From NCBI GenBank assembly GCA_021163455.1, contig JAGGWT010000062.1, forward strand, positions 1 to 15,889: a stretch of DNA of 15,889 bases, read 5' to 3'. Numbering within the stretch: the stretch's first letter is position 1; each line of letters begins with the position of its first letter. Shown in pieces: positions 15,567 to 15,889 of this stretch. Made by a program: the position numbers and the translations under genes. The DNA comes from Thermoplasmata archaeon. Lineage in GTDB: Archaea; Thermoplasmatota; E2; DHVEG-1; B18-G2. Under the pieces are notes generated by a model that searched no databases, was not told the DNA's origin, and saw only the letters and a list, made by a program, of their open reading frames with translations.

Positions 15567-15593
15567 TTACTACCTCCAATTACACCCGTGAGA

Positions 15594-15889
15594 ATGAAAG
15601 ATATCAAGGCATACTTCCTCGGTGGAGGAAGCGAAGTAGGAAAACTCGGTCTGGTTTTAGAGATAGATGATACTAGATTACTTCTGGACTATGGTATATC
15701 TCCAACCAGCCCCCCATCATATCCAATGCCTGCTCCACCCGTGGATATAGCTCTTCTGACACATGCTCATCTCGACCATTCCGGGATGTTTCCATATCTT
15801 GTCAGGGAGCAGGATGCCCCGATATGGACGACTGACTTAACCAGAGAAATCAGCAAGATACTCTATGTGGACTCTCTTAAGGTAGCGAG
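15594..15889 (+). CDS. Beta-CASP/metallo-beta-lactamase RNA nuclease, N-terminal part (3' end outside window)
   Basis: The first 98 codons are visible: MKDIKAYFLGGGSEVGKLGL, LLLDYGISP, then the metal-binding motif LTHAHLDHSG (HxHxDH), which is the signature of metallo-beta-lactamase nucleases, followed by APIWTT. The lack of an N-terminal KH domain and the closeness of the motif to the start fit the archaeal aCPSF2/YSH1-like group, involved in RNA processing or decay, rather than aCPSF1. An aRNase J assignment is possible and depends on the missing 3' part. The ATG at 15594 is preceded by GTG at 15588 in frame; only 27 bases separate it from nfeD, so co-transcription is possible, although ttaattac (15563-15570) could serve as a weak TATA box. 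Confidence 0.85.
   Translation, partial: MKDIKAYFLGGGSEVGKLGLVLEIDDTRLLLDYGISPTSPPSYPMPAPPVDIALLTHAHLDHSGMFPYLVREQDAPIWTTDLTREISKILYVDSLKVA

Overview
The window looks like a chromosomal segment of a euryarchaeon, possibly thermophilic and from a methanogen-related lineage. Evidence: archaeal-type ribosomal protein uS15 followed by a GAN/RecJ-type DHH nuclease and the KEOPS subunit Pcc1; TATA-like boxes about 25-35 bases before start codons; Arg codons mostly AGA/AGG and many ATA Ile codons; and a seryl-tRNA synthetase of the rare zinc-dependent (methanogen) type. No methanogenesis gene is present, so lineage is an inference.

Layout. 1-414: end of a DUF1684 gene. 415-636: a promoter and roughly 90-base leader. 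637-6533: two head-to-tail genes for membrane-anchored surface proteins. The 1429-residue protein has a DUF2341 domain, an unusual fourfold repeat of about 90 residues, and a stalk of Ig/FN3-like domains. The second protein is a paralogue of the stalk, membrane span and cytoplasmic tail of the first, without its head. 6517-8563 (minus strand): a single-domain KaiC-like ATPase whose 3' end overlaps the surface operon, and a SAM methyltransferase preceded by two overlapping, previously unlabelled small ORFs. 8762-12303 (plus strand): rpsO, DHH nuclease, pcc1, then serS with its own promoter. 12300-13424 (minus strand): an AT-rich sulfotransferase gene that looks acquired. 13486-15566: a slipin/NfeD protease pair. 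15594 to the end: start of a beta-CASP RNA nuclease.

How the genes fit together. The rpsO-serS stretch is core translation, tRNA modification and replication/repair. The slipin/NfeD pair is a known membrane quality-control module. The surface-protein pair has matching cytoplasmic tails carrying a SHOCT-like helical motif and sits tail-to-tail with a KaiC-family ATPase; that is the part most likely to hide an undescribed function, though a link between them is only suggested by position. No CRISPR array, insertion sequence, tRNA or rRNA was seen.
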